64,000 bases of DNA, taken from Phoronis australis (taxonomy: Eukaryota; Phoronida; Phoronidae). The translations under genes were made by a program, and so were the position numbers. The stretch is taken from positions 15,995 to 79,994 of the forward strand of contig NMRA01000441.1 in assembly GCA_002633005.1 (NCBI GenBank), given 5' to 3'. The stretch's first letter is position 1, and every line of letters begins with the position of its first letter. The notes below the pieces were generated by a model. It searched no databases. It was not told the origin of the DNA and saw nothing but the letters and a program-made list of their open reading frames with translations. Positions 1-10,906 of the stretch are shown here, piece after piece.

Positions 1-309
1 GGGGGGGGGTGAAAGGGTGCAAAAACCGCTGAGGATCGTTCGGGGGAACTTGAAATGCACAAAATCACGTAGTCAGTGTGGCTATCCAGGGAGGACGGTT
101 ACAGAGCAAACCGGACTATCAGCTCACATTGATCTTAGGCAGGCCTACGTATGTGTGCCTACATTTAGAATTTGTGAGACTGAGGGTTGCTTAGCAACAT
201 ACCAACATGTCTGTGTATTTAGCTAAACTTCTATAAATTTTGATTCCTTAAAAGTGTATACTTTATGAAAACAGTAAGCCTGTACAATTCGATTTTATCC
301 TTTTCAAGA

Positions 310-905
310 ATCAAAAACCGGGCGATCGCCGCACAAATAAAAAAGTTCATGTTCAATTCAACGTTTCGTCTTTTCATTAGACATCATCAGGATCATCTTT
401 ACAACAATTTAGGTCAACAAGTGCCAACATACAGCTCAGGTAACATCCAATGACTCTTTAATGTACAGTAACCCCTTATTGGGTTCTCTGCAGACAATAC
501 TAACAGAGTTGGCTTGGTGATTGTAGCTAATACAATGCCTATATACGTTACTTTTCTCTGAGGGGTGATGTTCTTTCAACCTGTCACAGAGGCGTCTCTG
601 TGTGAGACCTAACCCAATAAGGAGTTACTGTACATTAAAGAGTCACTGGCCATTCAGAACCAGCATGCCACTGATTCTCTGAATAACATGCAGAGCTCTG
701 TAACCCTGCAGCTATGGTGATGACCAGCTACTGACCATATTCTATGAATCTCTCACTTCACTCTATGGATGTTACCTGAGCTGTATGTTGGCACTTGTTG
801 TCCTAAATTGTTGTAAATATGATCCTGATGATGTCTAATGAAAAGACGAAACGTTGAATTGAACATGAACTTTTTTATTTACGCGGCGATCGCCCGGTTT
901 TTGAT
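310..905. repeat. Foldback element with Penelope-like terminal motif
   Basis: Two arms of about 140 bp (310-450 and 766-905) are inverted copies of each other. Inside them a second pair (451-485 and 611-645) is also inverted, so the whole unit can fold back on itself twice. Each arm carries a CTGATGA box followed by a 4-bp hairpin and GAAAC (plus strand 825-852; minus strand 390-363). That arrangement is typical of Penelope-like element termini, which carry hammerhead-type ribozymes. No reverse-transcriptase ORF is present, so this is a non-autonomous or residual copy. The inverted structure is seen directly; the family assignment is inference. Confidence 0.6.
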
Positions 906-1261
906 CTTATTGTGGTCAAAAACTGATTTACTTTTTAAGAATGTAATTGAAACACGTGACTATGTCTTTTTAGCAAAATTTAGCAAAACCAAAGGTACAT
1001 GTACTTCCCTAGTAAAACAACGGTATCAATAAAAGTTATCCAACTTTATTTGAAATAATTGTTCAAGATGAAATATCAAAAGCTGTGTTTGAGTTTTCTA
1101 AATTATCATTTCGTTTTTGTTTTATGCAACTTTTGAGTTGTTTCATAAAAATCGTTTAAGCACTATATTTGAAAGCACGCCATGCAAAAGTGATATATTT
1201 TCAGAACAATTCCTAACACCATTTTGGATGACAGGGCATAAAACATGATATCTGCCAGTTG
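906..1261. other. AT-rich spacer, nothing recognised
   Basis: No gene, RNA or repeat structure is recognised between the foldback element and the 3' end of the LINE remnant. Confidence 0.4.
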
Positions 1262-2440
1262 CAGTATTAGTAGTAGTAGTATTGATTTATTATAGTGACA
1301 AGTACATGTACAATTAAATCAAACAGTTATAGGTATAACATTCGTAAGAAAGATAAGTACCCAGCCCAGTTGTGCGTATTAGTCACTTTAACCACACAAC
1401 TCAGATGTAGGCCTACAATAAATGCGTCGGTTTCTAAGCTCAAAAGCAGACTTGATATATTTGGCAAATTGCCTAGGGAAATACTGAAATAGCAGTTTTA
1501 ACGTATCTGATCTACTGAAATCTACAAAGTTCGGGATTTGAAGTGAAACATTATTAAACAGAATAGACCTCCGTGAGTTATAAAGAGAACAATCAAACAA
1601 AAGTGTAGCTCATCCTCCACAGAACCAGAGTCGCAACACAAGCTAAGTCTTTCACTTACAGGAGTGTTTACATAACGACCAGTTTCCAAGTGCAATGGGA
1701 GATTTCCTGCTCTAAGCTGAGCCAGAAAAGACCGCTCGGAACGAGATAAAGTAATCTCTTCATACGGCTCAGTTAAAAACTCGTGCTTAAATAAAATGTA
1801 GGTTCTTAACTTGGGTTTAGTTACAACAGATTCAGCCCAAGCATGTTTCTTGTATTCAAATAGTTTGTTTCTAGCATTTATTATGTTACAAATAGTCAAA
1901 TTTTGAAAACATGATTGCATGCCAGTCATGTTAAGCAAATTTTTTATTCCGTCTCAGTATCCAACCCTTTCTACCAACAGAGTAGTCCCATAGAAATACC
2001 TTCTTCAGTAACCTGTCACCACCAGTGGTTACTAGTTTGTTCCAAAGACGCAGCATATTCAATTTAAATCTATTTCGGGTTGAGTCCCACCAATATCGCC
2101 ACTAACAGCATGAGTGGCTATAAATCGGTTGACCCCTAAATAAAAACGCATCGCTACATGTATGTTTTGGATATTTTCATCATCACTAAATTTTTTGTAA
2201 CCCCAAACAGATGAAAAGTAATCCAAAATTGGTGCCACACACGAATTAAATAATGTTTTAAACGTTTCGAATCCTAGATTCTTGTTATCACGGAATGTTG
2301 AGCATATCTTCCCTAACGCTTTACCAGAAGCTTCAGATGACGTATTCAAATTTTCTTTGAAGTCATATATATGAATGTCATCAGTTATTTCTGAGATATG
2401 AAGTTCCAAAGTTCGCCAAATTTGGACATTTTTCGAGGGT
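1262..2440 (-). mobile_element. Decayed non-LTR retrotransposon (LINE), 3' portion
   Basis: Read on the minus strand, 2409-2059 resembles the region after the reverse-transcriptase core of CR1/Jockey-type LINEs (SCVAPILDY, then YLGVNRF). The segment 2058-1940 continues in another frame (LWNKLVTTGG), and 1938-1522 gives the C-terminal part with an LHLETGRY block and a cysteine/histidine cluster (CCDSGSVEDELH). The copy is frameshifted and lacks endonuclease and RT catalytic motifs, so it is dead. It ends near 1262-1280 with AATAAATCAATA followed by a short (CTA)n tail instead of poly(A). It is a different family from the LINE at 7.3-10.8 kb, although the C-terminal cysteine clusters are alike. 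Confidence 0.75.
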
Positions 2441-2657
2441 CTTACATAACCTTACGGCAACGCCCGGTCATTCCTGCTTAGTTAGGCCATTAAATTGTTG
2501 CGATCTTTTGTAAACTCCGGTTCTAAACACGAAGGTGAACTAAACAGAGCCTGGGACATAGTGATTACTGGGTGAAAACGACGCCAAATTAAATAACACT
2601 TGACCTATGCCAGTCAGTACCACAGAATCGTACGCACGAGCATTACATCTTAAGCAA

Positions 2658-2945
2658 GGACCACCTACGAACCTACTTTGCATAAGAACCCAAAAATCAC
2701 GCATACGAACAAAAATCATGCGCACGAACCACAAAAAGCAGGCATACGGACACAAAATCATACACACGAGTATCGAATCATACATGTACGTATGAACACT
2801 TTATCGTTTGGTGGTTGTGCGTATGATTTGTGCTCGTTGCGTGATTTTTGTGGTTCGTGCGCATGATCTTAGTGCCTGATTTTGGGTTAGCATGTATGAA
2901 TCGTGGGGTCGAATGCATGATTCATAGGTTCGTAGGTGGTTCGTG
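2658..2945. repeat. Imperfect palindrome built of short degenerate repeats
   Basis: The left half (about 2658-2790) is made of variants of a roughly 20-bp unit with AAAATCATGCGCACGAACCA. The right half (about 2808-2945) is the same material inverted. The repeat keeps reading frames open on both strands (small ORFs rich in His, Thr and Arg), but codon content follows the repeat and no protein family is recognisable. Confidence 0.7.
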
Positions 2946-3060
2946 CGTATGATTCGATGGCGATGGATGTACGTGTGATTCAATATGGTGCCCCTGTATA
3001 TGCGGAGGCTGATGCCCGTACTGGGGGAGAGGTGGCCTGCCGTTTCCACGTGCATATGCA

Positions 3061-3530
3061 ATTCAAGAATATATACTGCAAGAAAAGCAGTCTAATGTTC
3101 TGATGGAGGGGATTGATTTTAATGTATTCATGGCGTTTAGTTGGAATTGAACGTTACACAACAGCGAGACTACAGTGAGGTCCAGGCCGCCGGGGGCAAC
3201 CAACGGGGTCCAACTTTCCGAATGATGCGAGTGTAAGCGACAGGTAGGCGTTGACGTTCTACAATATCAGGGGGCTGGTTCGCCAAGAGTGTATTGTTTA
3301 ATGGCTAAAAATCAATCTACAGATGGCGCAGCCTGTTTCATGAAATCAGGCTAAGTTTAAAAATCAGTAAATCTGTCTTCAAGTTGTAAACAAGACAGAA
3401 ACCTCTTGGCAGCAAACTAAGATCCAAAGTCAAAAGACAAACTATCAACCGTTGGCCATAATTGTAGACTGTTTGATAAACGTGCCAGAATTTAAAAGCA
3501 GGCTATGGAGCTAGGTGGGTCTACATGTAC
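3061..3530. other. Spacer, probably first intron of the ENPP7-like gene
   Basis: This follows the splice donor of the ENPP7-like exon on the minus strand and is therefore probably intron. No second ENPP exon was recognised here or further left, so the rest of the gene should lie outside the window. Confidence 0.4.
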
Positions 3531-3765
3531 CTGTTGCTATCGTTGTGTGGCATACGGATGTCAAGGTTAACATGGCGGGAGTAACGTAGGCTGCTTTCGA
3601 TCCCTGCTTTGCCATCTTATCAAAATTCGGCGTCTCAACTCTTTGTGTAAAATCCCATCGCAAACCATCGAAACTTACAAGCAGCAATTTCCGCGCATCA
3701 ACCGGTGTAAAGAAAGACAGGCGGAGGTAAACCAGAGTCAGTGGCCACACAAAAGATGTGAACAT
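3531..3765 (-). CDS. ENPP7-like ectonucleotide pyrophosphatase/phosphodiesterase, first coding exon (partial)
   Basis: Encodes the N-terminus of a type I phosphodiesterase of the ENPP family. The start Met at 3765 opens a hydrophobic signal peptide (about residues 1-24, ending near VDA), followed by KLLLVSFDGLRWDF with the metal-binding Asp, then TPNFDKMAKQG. The nucleophile region reads LTLTSVCHTTIATG. In most ENPPs this site is T-x-P-N-H; a Cys in place of the Asn is a feature I associate with ENPP7 (alkaline sphingomyelinase), hence the subtype call. The exon ends in a clean donor, ACAG|GTACAT on the minus strand, in phase 1. The protein is normally above 400 aa; only about 78 are here and the remaining exons must lie left of position 1. 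It is likely secreted or membrane-anchored and extracellular. The ENPP family call is firm, the subtype moderate. Confidence 0.85.
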
Positions 3766-4580
3766 CGTTGCAGATTGACCGTGACTGAGTGGTGTGCGTG
3801 CTCTGATCCAGTTCCTAGGCCTTTAGTCTGCAAACAACGCTCAAGTTATACATAAACCGATCAGCGCCCGGGGGTTACTTGTAGGCATAGATGTAAACGC
3901 AAGTACACAGAGTGAAAGCTACACTTATGTGTATGTTGATTGACACCACCTTCAGGGGTAGTGCAAAGTCAAATTTACACATGTGAAAGTATAAACCAGG
4001 CACATGTTAATTTACGCATTAGGTGTCAATACCAAGTGTAAATGCAACATGTTCAGCCAAAAAGGGAAATTACAACATTATTTCTATGTCGTCTCATCTC
4101 TTTAAACGACAACACCATATTTCTTCTTTAAACGTTCAAAAACATCCTCTGCAGTCAATCGTGCCCGCCTTGATGGAGTGCTATAGGATCCTATATTAAA
4201 TCCTGTAAGCGCCCATGGGATTCCTATGAATTACTATGGGATTTCCCATAGGAATATTACACGTGATAGGAATTACTATAGGGAATTGTCAAGAATCCCG
4301 AGTTTGACGCCTTGTCCTCCGTTTGTTTTTCAAATGACCTTTTTTATATCTTACATTTCTAAAATGTTCGACTGATTCTTGACAAAACGAGGGAGTCATA
4401 CATGTACACTATGAAGGTTATGTCATTTCACAATTTACAACCTTTCATCTTCAGGTTTTCCTTTTTACCACCAGTCCACCAGTCTTTCTTGATAATTCAT
4501 ACAGTCCACTTGGTTTGAGTAATAGTAAGAGCTTATCCCGCGGGAAACCCCTCCCCCCGGGCCGGAACAACATAGTCATA
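3766..4580. other. Region upstream of the ENPP7-like gene
   Basis: Presumed promoter side of the ENPP7-like gene. It contains an AT-rich stretch with several TTTACAC-type words in both orientations (3890-4050) and a small palindrome, CTATGGGA/TCCCATAG, at 4234-4251. No core promoter element could be assigned with confidence. Confidence 0.3.
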
Positions 4581-4590
4581 CCGGGTGTGC

Positions 4591-4728
4591 GTTCAGTAAG
4601 GCTAGGACCTACGCTAGGACCTAGCTAAAATCTAGTCAAAGTCACATGTTCTAATTTAAAATACACGGCAAAGTCTCACATTATCTCGCAAAGTCTTGCA
4701 TTTCAGCGAGGTCCTAGCGCTACTGAAA
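4591..4728 (-). mobile_element. TIR element family A, copy 1
   Basis: About 140-bp MITE-like element with terminal inverted repeats. The consensus TIR drawn from the copies here is GTTCAGTAACGCTAGGACC. This copy starts GTTCAGTAAGGCTAGGACC and ends AGGTCCTAGCGCTACTGAA. Its internal sequence is in the opposite orientation to the copies at 7042, 41247 and 48792. No coding capacity. Confidence 0.8.
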
Positions 4729-4739
4729 GGGAGGCAGAA

Positions 4740-7040
4740 TCAGGGATGATTTCAGACAATCTTGGCTAAGGGCCTCAAATTTACCAATTCGGTGGACACT
4801 TAAGCATTTTTGTTCTCTTTAGATTCGATTTTGTGGAAGGGGGTGAGTGATTTGAAAAAATGTAGCTATTTTCCAGCCGGCATGACCTCAAATTTAAGGG
4901 AAAATTTGGATTGCTATGGGTCACCTCAGTATTTTTTCTTCCTGTTGCATTCGATTTTGAGGTAGACAGCAATTTTCACATACGTGATTTCGCCTGCAGA
5001 CGGCATCTCCGATTGGTCTAAACTGCAAATCACATGAACCCTCTGACGGTTGGGCCGGTATTTCTATACCTCCATGCACAATATTCTTCAGATCCCCAAG
5101 GTAACGTTGTTTTGGTCAGTGACAGCTGTTTCGATCCGCGCTTAAGCTCGTTGTGATTGCGACTCATTTTCTGTGCGCTCGTTGGCCAGAATTTTGCTAA
5201 TGCGCCAATGACGGGGGCGCGGTCCTAAAATTATCCCATCAGAAGAGCCTTATATACTTGCTAGTTGCTCTTGTCACTTTTTTGCTTGCATTGAATAGTA
5301 TTCAGAGTACAAATATCGTTTTTGTTTTTCCCTAAACAAACGCGGAGCACATTGACACCTGAAGTGTATACATGTATTTGCTTGTGATATAAATTCAGAA
5401 CGTACAATTGTAAAAATGTTGCATGCAAACGGAGATTCAACTGGGGTTAAGCTACTCCTGACTGTTTTTGTCAGCGTGACCCCCCCCCCCCCCTCATGCT
5501 GGCAATCCAAAATTTCCTGGCAACACTCTCACGCCAGCTACGTTGTACATAGAAGCTGTGCTCGCTGATATGTGACATAGGCTTTTTAAAGCACTGAAGC
5601 GTTGACGATCACGTTAGGCGACGGTAGCCAGCACTGATTAAAGCAAACAGGGGTTGCACTTGAGATTGACTTCGCCGGTTCTTCCAGGTCAACTCGCTAA
5701 GGAATCTGGCCGGTTTAAAATCCGGAACTCGTCATTTAGAACCACTCAGTTGTGTTCGCCAGATGACCAAGCTTTAGTCAACCCAGTTTCCCTTGGGTAC
5801 ATCATACTTTTATGAATCCTTCAATAAGTTGCATTACCTGTCAGCGTAGGTACACACTTTTTTATCGTAGCCGTGTTAGACCCTCTGCGGCAGACGACCA
5901 CCAAAATGAATGAAACCACACGCCCGAAAATTCGGTTGTCAATAATTTACATTTTTCAAATAGCCGCAAAAATTTGACGCCTTCAGCGGAGTTCTCGGCC
6001 GGGTTTAGTCAAAGGGCATCTCAGAAACGCGTACAGATGTAGTTAATATCTAATGAAAGGAATAGAATTTGCAAGTTTCGTGCAAAAAATATAATGTGTG
6101 TGGATGTTATGGTGATCGCGGTGAGAAGACATCGGTGATTTTGTTCGAAAAAAACGCCGAGTCACTTGGAGCCGATTATTATTATTTCCAAGTTCCTGCT
6201 TTGATTAGCAAGGACTTTAACTACAGATTTTGGGGTCTACATTTAATACTTTTAAAACGTTAGTGACAAACGCTATTACTCATATTCTGGAGTCAAAACG
6301 ATATTTTTCATCGGCGCATTCCATAGCAAAATCCCCGTGTTCTTATAATTTGCTTTGAATAGAAGTTTCACGAAATACAAAGCGAGGTGTATTCAAAATG
6401 TGTCCCATGTCTGTTGACATCATGGTGCTAACCTTACGGGAATCCCGCCTGAGGTTTGTAACAACCAAACTCCCGTTCACTTGGTTTGGCCCGTGCTGGC
6501 TATTGTGCATACGCGATGTTACGCAACAAGATATCGATTTTGTACCACTTCCCCTGCTCAGTACGGGAAACTCTCAAGTGGTATGAAGTCATAAAGAACT
6601 CTCAAATCTTCTGAGACCAAAAAATTATTATTTGTACTTTGGGTGAGGAACGAGATGAGACGGATTTTATAACTGCAAAACCAAAGTTTGAGGAGGCGGA
6701 AGTCGCGAATTTGTTGCTTTTTTAAAGACTGTTCATCCTTGGGATTGAACGTTGCCAGTTATCAGGGTTTTCCGTAGATAAGTCCGTGTATTCGGAAAAC
6801 GAACATTTTCAGGCGTTTCAGTAACACCAAATAAATACCCGGGCGTTTATTCGGAAACGTGTCGGACAGTTCAAATTTTAAGTGTTGTCAATAATGAATA
6901 AACACGTAAATAAACTGATTTATTTTCGATTGAATCTTTTTTCATTCATTATCCATTCTGTCTTTCAAAGGCTAATCTATTATGAAGATATGTAAAAAAA
7001 ATTTCCTCCAAAATACTTGTCTGAGGCCAGCCTGAGGATG
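4740..7040. other. 2.3 kb with no recognised gene
   Basis: No exon of a known family is recognised on either strand. It includes a C13 homopolymer at about 5480-5493. Small ORFs are present but have neither family resemblance nor convincing splice context. Confidence 0.35.
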
Positions 7041-7041
7041 A

Positions 7042-7181
7042 GTCCAGTAACGCTAGGACCTTGTTAAAAAGCAAGACTTCGCTAGATTACGTGAGATATT
7101 GCCGTGTCTTTCAAATGAGAACACGTGGTTTTTGGCTAGATTTTTGCGAGGTCCTAGCGTAGGTTCGGAGCGTTACTGAAC
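7042..7181 (+). mobile_element. TIR element family A, copy 2
   Basis: Starts GTCCAGTAACGCTAGGACC and ends at CGTTACTGAAC. Its last 21 bases are part of the 113-bp direct repeat flanking the LINE insertion, so this element was in place before the LINE arrived (if the repeat is a target-site duplication). Confidence 0.8.
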
Positions 7182-7273
7182 TTCGTCCTGTTGTTAAGCA
7201 AGTAGAATTTCTGAGAAGCATAACATTACCTACAACCAGTAACATGCAAAGATTTGGTTATGCCCGGGCGATT
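7161..7273 (+). repeat. Left copy of a 113-bp direct repeat flanking the LINE
   Basis: Appears identical by eye to 10794-10906. It starts AGGTTCGGAGCG and ends GCCCGGGCGATT. Its position at both ends of the LINE is that of a target-site duplication, though 113 bp is very long for one. Confidence 0.85.
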
Positions 7274-7553
7274 ACTTTGGCAAAGAACTTGCCAAATTTT
7301 GTGCAGTATATGGTACGCACATAGTTAACGGTAGATACCCCTCAGACAGAGAAGGAAACTATTCGTTCGTCTCCACTCGAGGATGCAGCACTATTGACTA
7401 TGTTATTGCCGAGGCATCTCTGTTTGAATATATTAATGACTTTGAAGTATTAAACTACGACCAGTCAGACCATTTCCCTATCATGTGTACTCTACGTTAT
7501 CTAGAACATACGGATCGAACACTAGTGTCAGAACAACCCCATTGCACCGACTG
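7274..7553 (+). pseudogene. LINE endonuclease domain, C-terminal fragment
   Basis: Open from the insertion boundary to a TGA at 7551-7553 without a start codon, as expected of a 5'-truncated copy. It shows the closing motifs of AP-endonuclease-like LINE endonucleases, STIDYVI and QSDHFPIM, the latter with the catalytic SDH. The adjacent linker (PLHRLKW) is in a different frame, so a frameshift lies around 7530-7545. Non-functional. Confidence 0.85.
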
Positions 7554-7641
7554 AAGTGGCAGCCACACAAATCTTCAAGTTTTAANTTTTCCATACCCCG
7601 CCGTTTACCTTAAACACCGGGGTTAGAACCAATTTTATTTA

Positions 7642-8697
7642 GTGGGAATGTTCATAGCATGCCCATTGCACCGACTCAAGTGGCAGCCACACAAATCTTC
7701 AAGTTTTAAGGATAGACTGGGCAGCGTTGACACCACTGAGAAATTATCCCAAATATCTTCAGCCATCGATATGGATATTAACAAAGCAGTTAAATTAATA
7801 AATGAATTATTCCACGCTTGCGGCACTGACATGAAAATAAGCAAAAAACTCGCAGTGAACAGGCAGCAGCCAAGATGGTTCGACAACGTTTGCGTGCAAA
7901 AGAAAATAGAAAAACATAATTTATTGAAACTTTTCAGGTCCACAAAGTGTGTGGATACACTACGTAATTATATTGATACGAAAAGTCAATTTAAGGAAAC
8001 CTGTCGTGAAAAAAAGAAGAATTATAACGAACAAATGGAAAAGAACTTATGTGATTCAGTGAGAGATCCAAGAATATTCTGGGCAAACGTGAAGTCAATC
8101 ATAAATCCGAACAATTTTCAACAAGCGGATATTTCGTCGAACAAATGGTATAACTATTTTGAAAAACTCTTGAACACCGAGCCTGTAGGGGAAAATAGGG
8201 AATTCCTTAATAATTTGCTGGACGAAATGCGAGAGCACGACGAAAGCTGTAATGACTGTGCCAACACACCTGGTGATGAAATCCTGGTACAACTTAATAA
8301 AGAAATTGACATGTCCGAAACCAATCAGGAAATAAATAAACTTAAAAGCAACAAAACCCCTGGAGAAGATGGTATTCCAAACGAACTCTTCAAAGCACTG
8401 ACTGGTGACATCATTGAAGTATTATGCAAACTATTCAACAAGGTACTGGCGACAGGAAAATTCCCGGAGAACTGGAGAAAGAGCATAATCGTTCCAATCT
8501 ACAAGAAAGGAGACAAAAATAACCCAAATAATTACAGGGGAATTTCTTTAATTGATAGCATAAGCAAGCTGTTTACATCAATATTAAACAGAAGGCTGAT
8601 TGAGTGGTCGGATGCAATGCAATGTATCCCTGAGGAACAAGAGGATTTAGGGCGGGTTACTCGACCGTGGATAACATTTTTGTTCTACAAGCTTTGA
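7642..8697 (+). pseudogene. LINE linker and N-terminal reverse transcriptase
   Basis: Encodes the basic linker typical between endonuclease and RT (QPRWFDNVCVQKK, many Lys and Arg) and the first RT blocks: NKTPGEDGIPNELFK, then IIVPIYKKGDKNNPNNYRGI. The frame then breaks at about 8670, where one extra base is present compared with the second copy of this segment (8791-9092). The end is therefore probably a consequence of a copy or allele difference at a misjoined contig, not a true terminus. Confidence 0.85.
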
Positions 8698-8790
8698 CCC
8701 ACATAAATTTATCAAAAAGAGGTGGAAAATTTACTGTGCCTTTGTGGACTTTAGCAAGGCGTTTGACAGTCTGGAAACTACACGTCTGTN

Positions 8791-9706
8791 AATCGTTCTA
8801 ATCTACAAGAAAGGAGACAAAAATAACCCAAATAATTACAGGGGAATTTCTTTAATTGATAGCATAAGCAAGCTGTTTACATCAATATTAAACAGAAGGC
8901 TGATTGAGTGGTCGGATGCAATGCAATGTATCCCTGAGGAACAAGCGGATTTAGGGCGGGTTACTCGACCGTGGATAAATTTTTGTTCTACAAGCTTTGA
9001 CCCACATAAATTTATCAAAAAGAGGTGGAAAATGTACTGTGCCTTTGTGGACTTTAGCAAGGCGTTTGACAGTCTGGAAACTACACGTCTGTTTTATTGT
9101 TTGTTAAAAATAATCTCCACGCGAAAATGTTCTGTGAAATCGTGCGTGAGAATACAGAGCCAAATCCCACCCTATTTTGATTGTACGAGAGGTGTGAAAC
9201 AAGGGTGTATGCTGAGTCCTTGGTTATTCTCTGTTTTTGTTAGAGGACTGGTGTCAGAGCTCATAGAAAATGGAGGACGAGGTATCAAGTGTGATGACTG
9301 TGAATTAAGTTCGTTATTGTTTGCGGACGATTTGGTGATTGTGGCAGACACAGTGCCTGGTCTCCAGAGGAAATTAAATGTATTGCACAACTACTGTGTG
9401 GATTGGAGTCTTTGTGTTAATCTTGATAAGACAAATATTGTTGTCTTCAAGCGAGGTGGGACTCTGTCGGCACAAGAACGCTGGTTCTACAATAAGAAAT
9501 CGGCAGAAACGAAATCTTATCACAAGTATCTTGGTGTGACATTTTCTTGCAGATTAAAATGGCATGAAAATTGTAGAATATCAGCTTTACAAGCTAGAAA
9601 AACAATGAACATGTTAAAAGCATGTTTAAACAAAGTGAAGTGTAGATCCCCGCATGTATGTTTTAAATTGTTTGATAGTATGGTAGTTCCTATATTGTTA
9701 TATGGT
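8791..9706 (+). pseudogene. LINE reverse transcriptase core
   Basis: Contains the RT palm motifs in order: AFVDFSKAFDSL (first catalytic Asp), GVKQGCMLSPWLFSV, LLFADDLVIVAD (catalytic FADD box) and the thumb-side KYLGVTF. All catalytic Asp residues are present, so the core was recently intact. The frame stays open through the N at 8790, but the 303 bases before that N are repeated here. It is interrupted again by the N at 9707. Confidence 0.88.
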
Positions 9707-9772
9707 NAAATGGAATGAAAATTGTAGAATATCAGCTTTACAAGCTAGAAAAGCAATGAACATGTTAAAAGC

Positions 9773-10660
9773 ATGTTTAACCAAGTGAATTGTAAATCCC
9801 CGCATGTATGTTTTAAATTGTTTGATAGTATGGTAGCTCCTATATTGTTATATGGTGCTGAGATATGGGGTACAGTATATTCGAAAGACATAGAAAATGT
9901 TCACAATGATTTCTGTAAATGGGTTGCTGGTGTCCCAAAGAAAACAAGTAACGTTATGGCCAGAGGAGAATGCGGCAGGCATTTATTATCTGTGAAATAC
10001 TTGTGCAGACCAATAATCTACTGGACCAAAATTCTAAAGATGAATAACCCCAGATACCCAAAGAAAAGTTACAGGATGCTGCGGGAAGACTGTGAAAAAG
10101 GACGAGCAAATTGGGCCAGTGCAGTTAAAGATATTTTGTTCAGATACGGGTTTGGGGGGGTATGGATAAGTGGACCGGGTAACTTTGATTTATTTATATC
10201 AGAATTTAAGCAAAGATTGTTGGATTGTGGTGCCCAAGAATGGAGGACATCAGTGCAGAGCTCTAGCAAGTGCTCATTTTACTCTATTATCAAAACAGAT
10301 TTATCTTGTGAAGAATATCTTTACAGTTTACCACCAACTCTACGTAGAATTTTAGCCAAATTCAGGTGCTCTGGACACCAACTGAAAATAGAAACTGGTA
10401 GGCACCATGACATTCCAAAGGAAGATAGACTTTGCGAAATTTGCAACCGTTCAGAAATTGAAGACGAAATACACTTATTACTTAACTGCCCCGTATTTAA
10501 CGACATTAGAAAGAATTTTTTACCAGAAATATCCCGACAGCATACAGACATCGAAAACGTCAAATACTTATTCAAAACAAACTCTGGAAATCTTTTGAAA
10601 AGACTATCCTTATTTATATTAAAGGCTTATGGTATTAGACAGGAAACTCTAACATTGTAA
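9773..10660 (+). pseudogene. LINE C-terminal region with zinc-binding motif
   Basis: Continues from the RT thumb (CFKLFDSMVAPILLYGAEIW) to a stop at 10658-10660. A C-x2-C-x11-H-x4-C type cluster (CEICNRSEIEDEIHLLLNC) near the C-terminus is a putative nucleic-acid-binding knuckle common in LINE ORF2 proteins. The initial Met is only the first ATG after a contig join and is not a real start. Confidence 0.85.
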
Positions 10661-10770
10661 CGTGTAAATATGTATATATGTATTGAATACCGGACATGAA
10701 ATTGCCACCTATACCAAATGTTGCAATGTAATATGTACAAATGAGCTTAGCTCCAAGTGCAATAAACAAC

Positions 10771-10793
10771 CTCTCTCTCTCTCTCTCTCTCTC
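10771..10793 (+). repeat. (CT)n microsatellite tail of the LINE
   Basis: Eleven and a half CT units end exactly where the right flanking direct repeat starts, so the dinucleotide tract is the 3' tail of the element in place of poly(A). Confidence 0.9.
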
Positions 10794-10906
10794 AGGTTCG
10801 GAGCGTTACTGAACTTCGTCCTGTTGTTAAGCAAGTAGAATTTCTGAGAAGCATAACATTACCTACAACCAGTAACATGCAAAGATTTGGTTATGCCCGG
10901 GCGATT
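10794..10906 (+). repeat. Right copy of the 113-bp direct repeat flanking the LINE
   Basis: Matches 7161-7273 over its full length by eye and carries the 3' tip of TIR element copy 2. Confidence 0.85.

Larger units (their letters stand above)
7274..10793 (+). mobile_element. 5'-truncated LINE retrotransposon with assembly scars
   Basis: The insertion begins abruptly within the AP-type endonuclease domain and runs through linker, reverse transcriptase and C-terminal zinc-binding region. It ends after AATAAACAACC in a (CT)n tail at 10771-10793. It lies between two copies of a 113-bp direct repeat. Single N bases at 7586, 8790 and 9707 each sit at a junction where neighbouring sequence is repeated, so the true element is shorter than the 3520 bp shown. 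Domain order and motifs fit the CR1/Jockey-like group, but the clade cannot be fixed by eye. Confidence 0.9.
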
